Below, one piece after another: positions 10,031-22,914 of a DNA stretch of 64,000 bases. The stretch's first letter is position 1. Every line of letters begins with the position of its first letter. The notes beneath the pieces are model-generated. The model had not been told where the DNA came from, made no database searches, and worked only from the letters and a program-made list of their open reading frames with translations. The stretch comes from Diphasiastrum complanatum. Lineage: Eukaryota > Streptophyta > Lycopodiopsida > Lycopodiales > Lycopodiaceae. The position numbers and the translations under genes were made by a program. Location of the stretch: the NCBI GenBank assembly GCA_029204225.1, contig CM055099.1, positions 63,673,469 to 63,737,468 on the forward strand, written 5' to 3'.

Positions 10031-11340
10031 AGCTGTCGTCTAAAGTTTATTTTAGATAAGTTTGAATGAATTTTTTTCTCTCTTTAATCCATCTCTCACT
10101 AGCCCGATTGTGTCATTAGCAAATAGTATCAAATACATTCCTAGCTCTGAAACTTCTTAATGATGTACCAATATCTCTAATTGGCCTATAACTCTTTATC
10201 GTTTTTTTTGCAAACATTGTTCTATGGATTCTGATGATGTTTTTTTTGTGTGTGTTAATCCAACAGACATACTACCACAATAATATCTTGAATGCAAACA
10301 CTTAAAACTTTAATAAAAAATAATAAACTTTGATATAGGGACCATGATTGCTATATTTTATTAAGCTGTTGGAATTTTCAAACATCATGTGATAGCAATC
10401 ACTTGGGAGTTTTGCAATTATTTTGGCTCATATTATTTTGTACTCTATGTATTTTGAATATATTTAACGGTATTGATATGAGTGCTCTTGAATTGCTGAT
10501 TTGTTTGTTTTGCTGCTACTTCTATAAGGAACGTGATATTTGTTTGTGAGGTTAACAATTTAATAATAAATATCGCACTTGCCATTTTAGTGAAATTGTT
10601 GAATTAAAAAAGAAAAATCATGTAGTGTGTTTTGCTTTGTTTAAGATTTAGACAATTGCACTTATTTAGGTTTTTTGTGAAAGATATAAATGGACCAATA
10701 AGTTGTCACTAATAGTAGTTGACCTTCATCTAATTATAATTTTGTGGTTGTGTTTTCTTTTGTAGGACATATACAAAATGCCTTGAATTGGATCAAAACA
10801 TTCTAGAAACTAAAAAACATATAAACTAGTGAAAATAATTCCACCAAACTTAAAGAAAATCACCAAATCTGATGAGGAAATGATGTAATGATCTGATACC
10901 AAAATTGTCATGTGCCAATCTTAGCATTAAAGCATTTAGTCCATGCTTAAAACTCACAAATAGCCTCCTCGTGGTCATTGGTGCTTCTAATTTGCATTTG
11001 GAGCCTTATTACCTTCATTTGGGCCTTACAATTATTATTACAATTTCCACCAATACAAATATGGCGTGGTTTATTAGATTACTTAATTGACTAACTTTAT
11101 TTAATAATCCTACCTTAATTTAGCACCATGACTACATTTAGTAAACTCTTTGGTTGCACACATGGGCTAATTATACACAGGACATGATAGTTTTTGTACT
11201 GAAAAAAACTCGCCAAGAGAAGCAATGTTGGACAAAAGAAATGCACCTACCTATTATCCCATAAGCAAAAACCATCTCTCTCAACCTATGAATATATACA
11301 CAAAATTCTCAATAATTTTCAAGTTCATTAATGGGTGAGC
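10031..11340. other. Geneless stretch
   Basis: AT-rich sequence with no recognisable gene. The longest open frame (10905-11090, plus) shows no family motif. Nothing indicates an element boundary. Confidence 0.55.
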
Positions 11341-11367
11341 ACTTTGTGGCTCACATATGTGACAAGT

Positions 11368-11510
11368 CCCATTTCTAATCGACGTAACCAAAGTTGTACG
11401 GATAGGACGGCCACAACAGCCTCAGTATGTTGATAAATACAAATTTTCCCATTTCTAATCGTCGTAACCAACATAGTATGAATAGCATGGCCACAACAGC
11501 CTTAGCATGT
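11368..11510. repeat. 80-bp tandem duplication
   Basis: CCCATTTCTAATCGACGTAA at 11368 is repeated at 11448 as CCCATTTCTAATCGTCGTAA. Both continue into a GGCCACAACAGCCT segment. There are two diverged copies with an 80-bp period. Confidence 0.75.
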
Positions 11511-11742
11511 TAATATCATTAAGTAAAAAATTTAGAATAATAAATGTTTGTCACATGGAGGACATTCATTGAGCGAGGCCCAAAACGTTATCAAACTCTT
11601 GCCTCTAAGGCCCAAAGCCCAAGGATCCTTGGCTATGGAAGAACATTTTTCCTATGGTTCGAACATAATAGAGTCACGAACGTACACATAGCTTGTCCGT
11701 CCTGAATCGCTTTGCTTTGCAACATTGAGCTTGGAGTCGAGG

Positions 11743-11779
11743 ATGGCCATGGAGGACAGTGGTGCTTCAACCCCCACCG
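11743..11779 (+). CDS. Candidate isolated first coding exon (unidentified)
   Basis: A start codon at 11743 opens MAMEDSGASTPT. The frame then meets CACCG|GTTTGT, a plausible 5' splice site. The flanks have a locally higher GC content, as often seen around plant transcription starts. No downstream exon could be tied to it with confidence; candidate open sequence at 13274-13456 and 13594-13953 has no recognised motif. It may be the start of a real gene with unrecognised exons, a pseudogene, or coincidence. Confidence 0.25.
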
Positions 11780-13590
11780 GTTTGTCTCTCTGCTCACTTC
11801 CTTATAATTGACTGCTGATCTACATGCTTATATACTCATTAATATGAAGGTGTCCGATTTGCCTTCCAAAAAAACAAAAAATTCAGTTTATGATCAGGAT
11901 GCAGACCTTCGTCATAAATCCCTGTGATTTTTGTGGATCTCAAGATCAATGCGAAAATACTTCATCTGCCTTGTTACAAAGAAAGTCCGAGTTTATAAGA
12001 ATGCAGATGTTTGTCATACATTCCTGTGATTTTGGTAGATCTCGTTCTACATGATACAAGCTGTTAAGTTCGTACAAGATTCGTAGCATCGTAAAACAAA
12101 AAGACAGGCTCACATTTGTCAAAAAAACGTTTAATCTTATGTGCTTCGACGTTATGGAAGGACGTATGCTTCATTGCAACGCTGATCGGAGTAACAGTGT
12201 ATTCATCAAGTATTCTGGTTGATTCGCATGTTCTATATTGAAAGCTTGACGTGAATAGGTTCAATTATGATGCCGCCATATACAACACGATTTGTGTGGA
12301 CCGTTTTAGCTCATACATTGACATTTGACGAGACTATTGCCTTAGCGGCTATTCCATGAGTTTCAATGATATTGCTCCTAATTGGTTATTTTATGTCAAA
12401 ACTTGTTTATTACAAGTAAATCTAAAAGCAACAATTGTCTAATGTCGTGCTATGCACGTATATAGTGTAACTGATTGTTACTGCTTGCTTTGAACATTCG
12501 TCTTCAGAGCGTTCCTTTATTTATATGGTAGCGGAACATTCTCCTCGCGACTGATTTACGAAGCCCTGGTCTCCCGTACCTCAATATATGTTACATATCA
12601 TGGGATGCAGTTTTCCTTCCTTACGTTGGCTCAAAGTTTAATCCTCACAAGTTTCACATTTAGTTTCAACTGTGCTTCTCTGAACTCTAGTTATATTTCA
12701 CTAATCGAATTGGTTGCAGCTTCTTTATCCTCTAAGCCCCACATCACAGCTTGAGACAACCTTTTTTTCCTTGTACGCATCATTGTAGAGTCAACTTCAA
12801 ACTTTTGAGACGTGTCCAAACTTCTTGTATAAAGCTCCTGAAATATTGCATCTAGATCAGGGCGCATTAAGTCTCTCTAGTAGCTTCATCGCATTACCCT
12901 GTCTCAAATTTTCCCTGCATAATCAACACTTTCGTAGCACTCCATTAATCTGGAATTAACTGCCAGATAACTGCAAATTTATGCACACAAAAGTGATATT
13001 ATGTTGCTGTGGTATTAGTTGGCCGTACTTGCAAAACTACTACACCTGCTCCGTAGAACTTCTTTTTTATTGGCCTATGCCTGGAACTTTGATTTCCTAA
13101 ATACAAGGAAACTGGACTTATAAATCATTGAAATGCAGGAAATTTTTATTTGTGCAATGACTACTTTATAGCCTTTGTAGAATTATATTCTCTCTGGTTG
13201 TAGTACGAGGAGGCAAATTGTTCTTTCACCACGTTGGATCACGTTATAACGTCAAATATTCTCTGTTTTTGAAGTGAATCGTTCATGGATGGAGCACTTC
13301 AGGCCGTACTTCGGGTACAGAGTAGCTTTTCTACAACAAAATTTGACAATTTCAGAGCTTCCTGAACTGAGGACGGCTGCAGGTGCGTGCCTGTACCCAA
13401 TAGACACTGATTTTTCATGGTGCACATCTCGGAAAGTATCTTACGTTACTAGGTAGAAACACGTGAATTTGGTGATGATGATCATTCTCACAATCACTTC
13501 GTTTTGTTCATCTGCGTTAATTTTGTCTTTTTCTTTGAAATGGTGAATCGTCAATAAAGTGCTAGAATTTTGAAGGACTAATACAGAGGT
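11780..13590. other. Higher-GC geneless stretch with an internal imperfect repeat
   Basis: No protein family was recognised. TGCAGACCTTCGTCATAAAT (from about 11900) is echoed by TGCAGATGTTTGTCATACAT (about 12003), each followed by TCCCTGTGATTTT or TTCCTGTGATTTT, so two imperfect copies lie about 100 bp apart. A frame at 13274-13456 (plus, 60 codons) is unrecognised. The base composition differs from the flanking AT-rich DNA and could reflect an unresolved gene. Confidence 0.35.
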
Positions 13591-13593
13591 CCA

Positions 13594-13953
13594 TTGCATT
13601 ATCTGGCACTAATAATCTGTTATCAAAGAGTCTGTGGAAAATCTCGATTGTGTGAGATTAGGGCCCCGTATCTGTTGAAAGAGATAATCCTAAGAGGACA
13701 TGAATCAAGCTTAGTGTCAGATTTCCGAGGCAAGCTATTCTTGAACAACAAGACAAGCAGAATGGCTACAACACATCATTCCATAATGAACAAACGAATT
13801 CAGAAACAGAAAACATTTGTGCAAAGAAGATGCAAGAGAAACGGGTATACAACGAAGAACGTTAGCGAGAGCACTAGATGGAATGAAAGTATCTCCATAC
13901 AAGTTCATAGTCTTTCGCTTCATTTGATTTATAGCCTGAAGGAACGTGGTTAA
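13594..13953 (+). other. Unrecognised 119-codon open frame
   Basis: The frame encodes a basic sequence including SDFRGKLFLNNKTSRMATTH and KRIQKQKTFVQRRCKRNG. The latter runs up to a possible splice donor GG|GTATAC near 13847. No family was recognised, and a codon-like pattern cannot be demonstrated by eye. It could be an exon of the same hypothetical gene as the candidate start at 11743. Confidence 0.2.
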
Positions 13954-13959
13954 ACGCTT

Positions 13960-15417
13960 ACTATCTATTGTCAAGACTTTATTGTGACTACTCGGTCGGG
14001 AAATTATCCTGCTTGGGTAAAACAACTAATCCGTTGCGTTTGGATGTATCCCAAGGTGTATCTCAAGGTGGGAATCCAAAGGCTTGCAAGTCTCATCACA
14101 AGCATAACCTTCTTTTTGGTTTAGAGATTTCTTATTTGCTCTTGAACATCAAGTTTCATTTCACTATTGGCGACCTTTTGCTTTTGATATGGTAGCCAAT
14201 TCAAAAAGGCTTGTTACTTTAATGATCTTTATGTATTAGAGAATGGTCTTTGTAGTGACCTTTACACTAAGTTCAGCGTCCATTCTATTATGGCTCAATT
14301 TACAGCTGTTTTACCATGTGCAAAGGTCACTAAAGAGACTTTTCTCAATCATAAAGGATTGTATTGGCCATTTTACATTATGGCAAAAAATATTTTTATG
14401 GCCCATAGATTTTGCCTTTTTACGAGGTGTAGTATGTTGCCCCAAATTTTTTATAAATTGCAAAGTTTTATGGATTTCAAAATTTGTAATGTGTCATATG
14501 TCAATTTCACAAATGATAATCCACTTTAAATTTTAGTTAACGATTCTTTTTCATGAAAAAACTCAGGCACAAACTGAAACTGTAATTTCCACAATAATGA
14601 AGTTCTTTGCATGATAATTTGGTATGATACAGAATTGACTACCTACGTTAAAAGCATGATTAACTCTTTGGCTTCCTCTTGCGCTTATTGCCATGCACTT
14701 TGTTGATGATCCCTCTAGGATTCTTTTTCTATTTGCAGCATATACCTTGTTTGTTGTGAGCCATTATTCCTTCAAGGCTTGCTTAGGGATTGAGTGCATT
14801 AAATGTGCACGAATAATCGGGTTTTGTTGCCACCATGACATACTAGAGACTTTCTATATCTTGTCTATAAACTATATCACACATGTATTCCATATTTTTT
14901 TAAATGTTTTGGCCAAGTTTTATAGTTGAAACTCTCATGGGTATTAAAAGGTGCTAATAATTATGATCATTTCTTTTTTTTCATGAACCCATTTTATATG
15001 TGTATTTGTATTCTCAAACTATAGCAAAGGCAAAGCATTTGGATGTTGCTCATACTTCTTATATCAGTATGAAAACTGATAAGACAATATTTAGATGCTC
15101 GAGATTATTACGCAAACAACCGAAGTTAAATTTGTTATCCTTTCTACTTGTTTGATTTGATTTGATTGATTTGATTGCTCAGAATACGAGCACCAGATCA
15201 TTCAATCATTCAACAACTTCAACTCATATTCTTCAGTGCTTTGACTCTATGTATAAATAGGGAGTGCCATTATTGGTTTGACAAGTACGTACAGATTATG
15301 ATGGTTGCCAAGTTAAGTATTTAATACTAAAGATGGTAGTTGACATACCAAGTACTTACGATAGTTTGTACAAACAACAGATCACGATTGTTGAATAGAC
15401 TTGAATTTGTAGGGCCT
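13960..15417. other. Geneless stretch
   Basis: Several 60-97-codon open frames exist on the plus strand between 13968 and 14929 but carry no recognisable domains. No element ends were found. Confidence 0.5.
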
Positions 15418-15424
15418 AGTCATA

Positions 15425-15710
15425 AAAGTTGTGAGTAGGTGTAAAGTGTAGGCCCATAAGCAGGCATAAAAACTCGTAAGTAGTCATAAGGCATAAGCCC
15501 ACAAGCAGGCGTAAAAGCCCATAATCAATCATAAAGTGTAGGCACGTGAGCAGGCGTAAAAGCTCATAACTAGTCGTAAAGCTCATAAGCAGTTGTAAAG
15601 TGTAGGCCCATAAGAAGGCATAAAAACTCTTAACCAGTCATAAAGCTCGTAACTAGTTGTAAGGTCTTAAGTGGTGATAAGATTGTAAGTAGCTGTAAAT
15701 AGTCGAAAGG
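15425..15710. repeat. Degenerate short tandem repeat (CATAAGCAGGCGTAAA type)
   Basis: A unit of roughly 14-17 bp built on GTAAA, GCTCATAA and GCAGGC or CTAGTC recurs many times, with one larger recurring phrase GTAAAGTGTAGGCCCATAAG. The copies are diverged, which suggests an old simple-sequence expansion. Confidence 0.6.
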
Positions 15711-17093
15711 CTTGAAAACAACCATAATCATAACAAGTATATTTCTACATTGTTTTGTAGTCCTTTGTATTTATGTAGATTGTTTCAAATGCTTTGTAAT
15801 TCTTGCAAACTGTTTAAAGATATAATACAACTAGACACTTGCCAGGTCCTTATTAATATAGAATTAGATAGGAAATCTAAAAAAAGGTAGATATGATATA
15901 GTGATTGAGACAAGTTATATCAGTGGTAATGGTCAGTAATAGGTGTGGAAAGTCAAAACATGTTTCGAAAAGTCAAATTAATTGATGATTTTTTGGACAT
16001 GTTGCATTGTTGTGCACTGATGCCTTGACCTCCAAGCTTGAGGCTTCTTGGATAGTTAGCATATTTTTTAGGCTTTTTTTACTACATATCAAAGCCAACA
16101 TACCGGCATACTAGTTATCGATAGTCATGCTATTGTGTGTTTTCAACTATTTGAACTCTAATTGATATGGAATAAAACTTGACCAGTCCTATTCACAATA
16201 TATAAGCCATTATTGATTCCACATATGAGTTTTTATCATCTTGAAGCTATCATCTCGATCATAGAAAGTGTGTAATTGGTACCCATTTTTTCTATTATGC
16301 ACGGTAGAAAAGTCACAGTCATTACATTTAGAGCTACTTCTATACATGTGGCCTACCCCACCATAGAGTTAACATGTTTTGGATCGAAATTGATTTGTTG
16401 ATATTAATCAAATTGTAGCATGTTATAGCGTGATAGAAAGAAAAAATCGATAACTTTGTGATGGTGTTAATACATTTTAAAGGTCACACATGCATGTGGA
16501 GCCGCATCAAAAAGACACTTTTTATTTTATATTCAGTCATAGATATGAAAGAAAAATGTATGTTGTTTGGGCAAACTAGGCACTTTTCCAAAAATTGATC
16601 ATGTAATAGGAGCTAGAGGGGTTGGGCATACCATTAAGGAGGGGAAAAAATAAAAAAATTCATTCTTAACTCATCTCTCTTCTCCACCTACAAGTGTAGG
16701 TGAGCAAGGAGAAGGGAGATATATTATCCATTGTGCTTTCAAGTGTGCAAGGTGTGGAAATCCTTTGTTGGAGAAAGGAGAGGTTTTAGTACCATCACCA
16801 AGTGGACCCATGTGGAGAATACTACCATAATGGTAGACTTATCATAGACAAAGGATGAGTTTATGTGCCTATCTTTAATGTGGCATATGTGGTGACCTTT
16901 ATTCCTAATCATTTTCTCTTTTGGTTACTCTAGTGTCAAGTGCATGGCTTGAGGAGAAAAGAGATCTTATCCTCGAGTTTTGAACTTCCAACATGTGAAA
17001 GTAGGCTTATAAGTTTATATTCTTGAAGGCTAGATTTGAAGATTGTTAGCAAGAAAATATAAAAGAAGAAATAAAACACCGTGGCATGTGTAT
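15711..17093. other. Geneless stretch before Gypsy-B
   Basis: No intact gene. A short reading near 16555-16600 (LFGQTRHFSKN) resembles a worn CCHC zinc knuckle. Another near 16730 (FKCARCGNPLLEKGE) has a CxxC pair. Neither can be placed in a family. Confidence 0.4.
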
Positions 17094-17884
17094 TGTAAGT
17101 CCACATGTGATTAATTGTTAATAAACTTCTACCATGGCATGTGTGTTATAAGACTATGAGTAGAAGCTTTCCTTTGCTTAGTAAGTTCTAAACTTCTAAA
17201 CTTAGGAAACTTAAGTTAGCAAACTGAAGTTTAGAAATAAAAGATTCTAAGTTTAACTTGAGTTCTAAGTTTAGGAACTCAAGCTTCTAAGTTTAGAAGT
17301 TGTGAGACTTAGAATAGTGAGTTAGAAAAGTAATCCCATAAGTTAGTGGAAACTTATGAAGGCCCTCTTGCTATAAAAAGAGAGGCATTTTCTTTGTAAA
17401 CAACACATTGAGATTAACATGCTTATCTTGTGATTAATCTTACTATCTTCTTGTGTTTTCTTTGCAAGGTGAATAGCTTGAGGGAAGGTGCTCGGGCCTC
17501 CTCTTGCCTCCTTTCATAGACTTTTATATTGTGGGATGTCTTATGAATGTTCTTCTGCTTTAAAGTAGCCACAATTCTATTTCTTATATCCTTTGGGTGT
17601 TAGCTAGGTCCTAGATTGACGGGTTTTTGCTAGTTGGGCAAGCCTTAGCAAGCCTAAGCAAGCCCTAGTTTAGTTAAATCACTTGTTAGTTGGGTAAGCC
17701 TTAACAAGCCTAGTTAGATTGTTTTTAGTTCCCGAGCACCATATGGGAAGCCTTGGTGCTCTTCCTTTTTGTTTGTAAGTTTATGTAGATCTTAAAAAGT
17801 GGGCGGACCGGTCTACCACTTACTACAACCATTACATGGATAGATCTAAAATAGTCACTGCACAAATAGCGTTTACTTACAACA
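17094..17884 (+). repeat. Gypsy-B 5' LTR
   Basis: This 791-bp repeat is matched by 27924-28516. Near its middle it contains CTATAAAAAGAGAGGCATTT, a TATA-box-like motif also present in the other copy. About 200 bp around 17480-17690 (GAGGGAAGGTGCTCGGGCC onward) are absent from the right LTR. Several internal AAGTTTAGAA/TTCTAAACTT inverted segments occur at 17180-17310. Confidence 0.82.
17390..17398 (+). promoter_or_regulatory. TATA-like box in Gypsy-B LTR (approximate)
   Basis: The string CTATAAAAAGAGAGGC occurs in the left LTR just before 17400 and in the right LTR near 28199. It fits a pol II TATA element about 500 bp upstream of the LTR end. Confidence 0.4.
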
Positions 17885-17885
17885 T

Positions 17886-17898
17886 TGGCGCCGTTGCC
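17886..17898 (+). other. Gypsy-B primer-binding site
   Basis: TGGCGCCGTTGCC directly follows the left LTR end. This string is the common minus-strand primer site of many plant Ty3/gypsy elements, which supports both the LTR boundary and the element class. Confidence 0.8.
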
Positions 17899-18785
17899 AC
17901 TTTTTAAGTTTTCTTACATAGCCTACTTTTCTTCTTTTTTCTGTTGCTATATGCTTGTGTGCGTGTTTGCATGTTATCCTTTTCACACCGCGGAACCTGT
18001 CTTCTTTCCAGGTCCTAACAGAGTTGATGCGCAACCTATCAATTCGGGGCGGAGAAACAAAAAGTGTCACCTTGGGCATTTCACTGAAAGAAGTGGTCCA
18101 AGTGACATTTTTTGTCATCAAACAAGTATATCAGAATTTGTGGGCTGTCTGTAGCCATAGCATGACATCACCTTTCAGCCTATCACCTCTGCGAATTTTG
18201 ACCCTATTCAAATTTCCAGAAATCAATCTGTGTTATTGACAAATCTCTCTATTTTCTAACTAAGTCTTCATCTTAGAATTTGCCAATCCTACTAAGGCTA
18301 GATCTGTGAAAGATCAGTCCTACTAAGGCTAGATCTGTGAAAGATCAGTCCTTTGGAAGCTCTGCAAGTTCTGTCTCAGAGAGTTAGTCTGATTTCTGCA
18401 AAACAAGCATTTTTTTCCACTATTGAACTCAGCTGCTAGAAAAACATAGTTTCAGAATTCGCCGACCATCCCATGAAATCGCCCACAGTTTGAAACTTTG
18501 ACAGACACCCTCTACGAATTTCTTCCTTTACAAAAACAAATAAAAATAATAAAATATCAGTATCTTCTCAGTGAAAACTCTCTAACAGAATTTGCGAGTA
18601 CTGTATTATGCTTAATCAGTCTGTCTGTGATTCATACTCCTGCCTGCAAGTTTTGTTGCTTTAAAAAAGTCTAGATTCTTGTCAAAACTCACTATTTTGC
18701 AAAAAACTTGTCTTTTTGACCTTTTTGACAAAATATAGTATTGTACTGTTCATATCCTAATCCTCTACGTTTGGAAAGAAGAATT
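17899..18785. other. Gypsy-B leader
   Basis: Untranslated leader between primer site and gag. A short tandem duplication TCCTACTAAGGCTAGATCTG lies at about 18290-18350. No gene was recognised. Confidence 0.5.
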
Positions 18786-18789
18786 TTTT

Positions 18790-19377
18790 GAATCGATGCA
18801 CCAAAGTACGATGGAGAATCTGACCCAATTAGATTTCTCCAAGACTTTGATAACGCATGTCGCTTCTATGGAGACACTTCTGAAACTGAAAAGCTCAGAT
18901 TGTTTCCTATTGTCCTCTATGGAACCGCCAAAGAGTGGTATCTCAACCTGGAAACTCCTGATCTCATTTCTTGGGATACTGTCAAAGATGCTCTTATCAA
19001 GCACCCTAAACCATTCAAACTGACTCAAAGCCCATTCATGCAGATAACACACATCAAGATGCACCGCTAGGAGCTACATTGAGCGTTTGAAACGTCTCAA
19101 GGTAGAATGTGTCGATGAAAATATCACCAAACGTATGGCCATCAAACTGTTCTTGGTTGGACTCCCTAAAAGTATCCATCGAGAGCTGAAACTAGTTGAT
19201 CTTTATGATCAACTTAAGGATGTAATGACTGATGTCATTCACAAAAAAGATGAGGGGTCCGATGAGGACTTTGATAACTGTGAAAAGAAATCCAAGAATC
19301 CCGAACGTCTTCATAACTTGAAGCTTGAGAATACAGCCCAATCTTTAGAAATCCTACATCAGATGGAAACTTGGTAG
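18790..19377 (+). pseudogene. Gypsy-B gag
   Basis: The reading KYDGESDPIRFLQDFDNACR and GTAKEWYLNLE in the first segment is the retrotransposon gag (capsid) pattern of plant gypsy elements. A stop and frame change near 19070 interrupt it. The second segment continues SYIERLKRLKVECVDENI and IKLFLVGLPKSIHRELKLVD, then an acidic stretch. A damaged zinc knuckle (CPIC ... HTTNEC) lies near 19480-19515, with an in-frame stop. The gene is dead. Confidence 0.75.
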
Positions 19378-19684
19378 AAGACTCAACAAACCACATTGAG
19401 AAACTAACTACTGATTTTCATAAAGCTATGAAAGATATTGCTGGCAAATCCTTTCCATCAAGAGAAAATGTTTGGTGTCCTATCTGTTCATAGAACCACA
19501 CTACTAATGAGTGCCCCCTATTGAAAACCCATTACCCATTAGCACCCAGACCTATGTATCAGCTTTATTCAATCCACAACAACCCATGTCGCGGCCAGGG
19601 GCTTATCAACCATGACCAACTGCACCAAATCAGTTCCAACCATGCCACCAGTTTGTCGTTGATCAACCTGTTTCACAACCAGCT

Positions 19685-20300
19685 GTGCATTTTATTGATC
19701 CAAATTTCATAGATCCAACAACTTATTTTGTGGACAACACTACTCCACTAGGATACTTCTCTGAGCCAGTGGTATATTATCCATATGATCCTAAAACTCA
19801 AGTGATTGACCCAAATGCCCCAATATTTGATCCAAACCAAGTTGTGTTTGCAGCACAACAATTTCCTACAATACGTGGATGTTTTATCTATGCAGGTAAT
19901 CCGCTCAGTGAAAAGAGCAATATCAAGATTCCAGCTACTCATCGCCAATCCCAAGAAGTATTAACTGTGTTAGATGGTGGCTCATGCATCAATATCATCT
20001 GCACGTCTCTCATGTTGGAATGGAACCTGAAAGACAAACTCACCAAACCTACTTGTCAGCTCAAGATGGTTGATCAAATGGGTGTTCTGACCTTCAGGAT
20101 TCCTCCCACAAATTTTGGTTAATATGGGAGACTTGAAATTCACCATAGACCTGGTTGTACTCGATATTCTTAGTAATGCCTATTCTTATGAGTTATTGCT
20201 TGGTCTCACCAATGCAAAGGTCATTCATGACTGAAGCAAAGGACAAGTAACTTTTGGTAATAGGGAGAGGTCCATCACCATTGATTCATTTGGAAAGCTC
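19685..20300 (+). pseudogene. Gypsy-B aspartic-protease region
   Basis: After a proline- and aspartate-rich linker the reading gives EVLTVLDGGSCINIICTSLM. This is a retropepsin-like active site with DGGS in place of the usual DSGS or DTGA. After a frameshift near 20090 it continues as LVVLDILSNAYSYELLLGLT, resembling the VVDL..SYDILLG flap and wall region. The altered active site and the frameshift make it non-functional. The usual RT does not follow. Confidence 0.62.
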
Positions 20301-22914
20301 AAACCAACACGATACCATGATGATGATTCATCTACTACAAATTCTGTGTTTGAGCCATACCCGTCCATTCAAGAGAAAGGTCATTATGTTAAATCTATCG
20401 ATATTATAAACTGGAGCCATAGTTTGATTACGATTGATTGTGTGAATGTTGATTATTGTGCTAAAAATCATACAAAAGGATCGCCAAGTGAAGATTCGAC
20501 TAGATCCTGTTGCATGCAACCAAAAGAACACCCGTGGAGCAAAACCACTCAACCAATAGGAAATGGCTAGTCAATACCCTACCCACTCCACCACCACGCC
20601 ATGGTGAATGAATGCAAGATAAGGAGGGGATCCTAGCTCTTAGATAAGAAGATCCAATAGGGAGATGGGCGAGTTTCTACTGGTATATATTCTCTCCCAC
20701 GAGGAGAGAATATTCCTCTTAGGATTATCATGCAAACTGAATAAACAAATGACCTCCTATTCATGCATTATAGCACTCAAACACCATGCAAGTGCTCTTA
20801 TGTCCAATTATAGGTCTGGATCCTCACATGATTATTAATTATTTTATCGGCCAAGCCCGGAATGACGACGCATAACTAATAACCACAAGGATCGCCAAGT
20901 GTTGTACTTTTAGTTTCTTCCTATATTCTATCATGGCAGTCTCCCATCTAATAGAATTAGAATGATCCTAAAATGCATTGTGTAGGGTAAGTTCGGGTAA
21001 GATTCACTCAGGTCACTGTCATTGTTTGCCTAGGTATCTTTTAAGGCGGTCTCCCTACTAGAAAATGGTTCTAATTATGAAGAGAATGATTAAGTTTACT
21101 ATGGTTGTTCCCAACTAGTGATTTCCGACTAAGAAGTAAAAACAATCCTAGTTAACTCCACAAGGGTTGGAGAGTAAGATAAACTAATTATCCCATAAGC
21201 AAATACAAACAACCCAAAGGAGAAGGCCTAGTGCGGCTCGAGCACCTACCACAAAGTATTCAATCACCAATGGGAACACAAGCAAGCATAGAAGGATGAC
21301 ACATAAGTGCTTTATTATATTAATAGCTTGTACAAGTGTTGTTGAAGGTACACATCCACTTCCATATATGGCAAGAGTGGTGGGCCTATGCTCTAACATG
21401 CTTATGGGACTAAGTCTTAGCTTAATGCTAATTAACTTGTAAAGTGCCTTATCTAAACAAATGAAGTGCACTTACAATAAACTTAGAATTAAACCTGAAC
21501 TTAGGAATTAACTTTGAAGTTAGGAATTAAATCTTAAACTTAGACTTTCTAAGTTGAATCATTACAAATGATTATTTGTTATAATTAAACTTAAATAGTA
21601 TAAGGTTTTTCTAAACCTTTTATTTGAATTTACTTGTGGGCTTACAAAACACATGCCACAATATCTTGGGCTAGCACAAGGGCTAGCAATATCCCCCTAT
21701 TTATTGGATTGGCAGTCTCATGCCAATGGCAGTTGCTCTTTGCCGGGCTGTTTCATCGTAGGTCTCCTTATTGAGCGTCACATGATGGCATGCAGCTCTT
21801 TGCCAACATGCTCAAACATCTACCATTGTAGCTTATTCAAGAAGGGCCGTGGGCCATAATAATGGAGCATGTTCTAGAGAAAGCCATGCATTTGCCAAAT
21901 TTCAATCATATCGACATGAAGGGCGCTTATCATGGGGGGCCGCACGATAATAAAGCCGAGCCACATTGAGGTGATCCATCTCGGTGACTAAGGGCTTATT
22001 GAGATTTAATAGAATGGGAGGCAATGAATGATCCAATGAGACACCAAGGCTGCCAAGAAGGCGATAAGGTTGCAATTGTCAATGAAATAGCGCACATCCC
22101 TTATATAATTGACTGCAATTTGAAATGAGATCTCTGGTCGGATCTTCTATTCGTACATATTGTGTAAGAGTAGGCAAATAAATCTTGTTGGTCGTGAACT
22201 CTGGTGTGAACGATTCACGCCGTTTGAGAGGGCAATATTCTAAATTTACCCACATATATGTGGGTAGCATAGGAATGCCGACTTATTTAATAAAAACATA
22301 GCCCGTTTCCAAGCTGGTTGAGGTTCTAGTGCTTGAACTTTGGCTTTATGCATGCGACACTGCTTGAGATATTGGGTTTTGGGACCAATTACCACTAGCG
22401 GCCCAAAAGACAGTGTGATTGGTCAATGAGCTGCAATACAACATTTTTGGCACGTTAGAGTTGGATCTAGTTTTGGAGGTGGACAATCATTTGCTGCTGC
22501 TGCTGGATTTGTGCATTGAGGGTCTGGATATAACTATTGTTGATTGAGATCAACCACCAGCATTGTCTAATCCCGCTGAAGCTATGAAATGGCTCCATCT
22601 TCTACTTTCCTCCAACCTGCAAAACACCATGACAAACCTTACTACGGAGCGAGACGACACATTGGCAGCAATAATAGCAACACGTTCCACTATGAAGGAT
22701 CACTTGGAATAGGTCAAATTCATAGATTTTGCACCTCCAACTATTCTTGAGGGAACTCAGATCCTAGTGGTGGCATATCAACAATTGGCGCAGAAGCTAA
22801 AGGCCACGAAAAAACCCCATTGACACCACTAACATTCCTACCATCCAACCCCGGTTTTCTCCTAACACCTGCCTACTGAATCCAATCCCTCACCACCTTT
22901 CAGCCCTCAACCCA
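20300..22914. other. Non-coding interior of Gypsy-B
   Basis: The position where RT, RNase H and integrase would normally lie contains no matching motif. A segment near 21170-21680 looks like an LTR in reverse orientation. Readings at 22590-22900 (NLTTERDDTLAAIIATRSTM) suggest a worn coding fragment of unknown type. Confidence 0.45.
21170..21680 (-). repeat. LTR-like segment in inverted orientation inside Gypsy-B
   Basis: On the minus strand from 21680 the sequence reads GTGGCATGTGTTTTGTAAGC. This resembles the start region of the Gypsy-B left LTR (GTGGCATGTGTATTGTAAGT at 17081-17100). AACTTAGAA-type repeats, a CCATATATGG box and a stretch up to about 21170 follow. It may be a diverged solo LTR of a related family inserted backwards. 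Confidence 0.35.

Noticed and set aside
9678-10031. 117-codon minus-strand protein with internal repeats
   Set aside because: It is the translation of a 66-bp minisatellite whose period is divisible by three; no domain.
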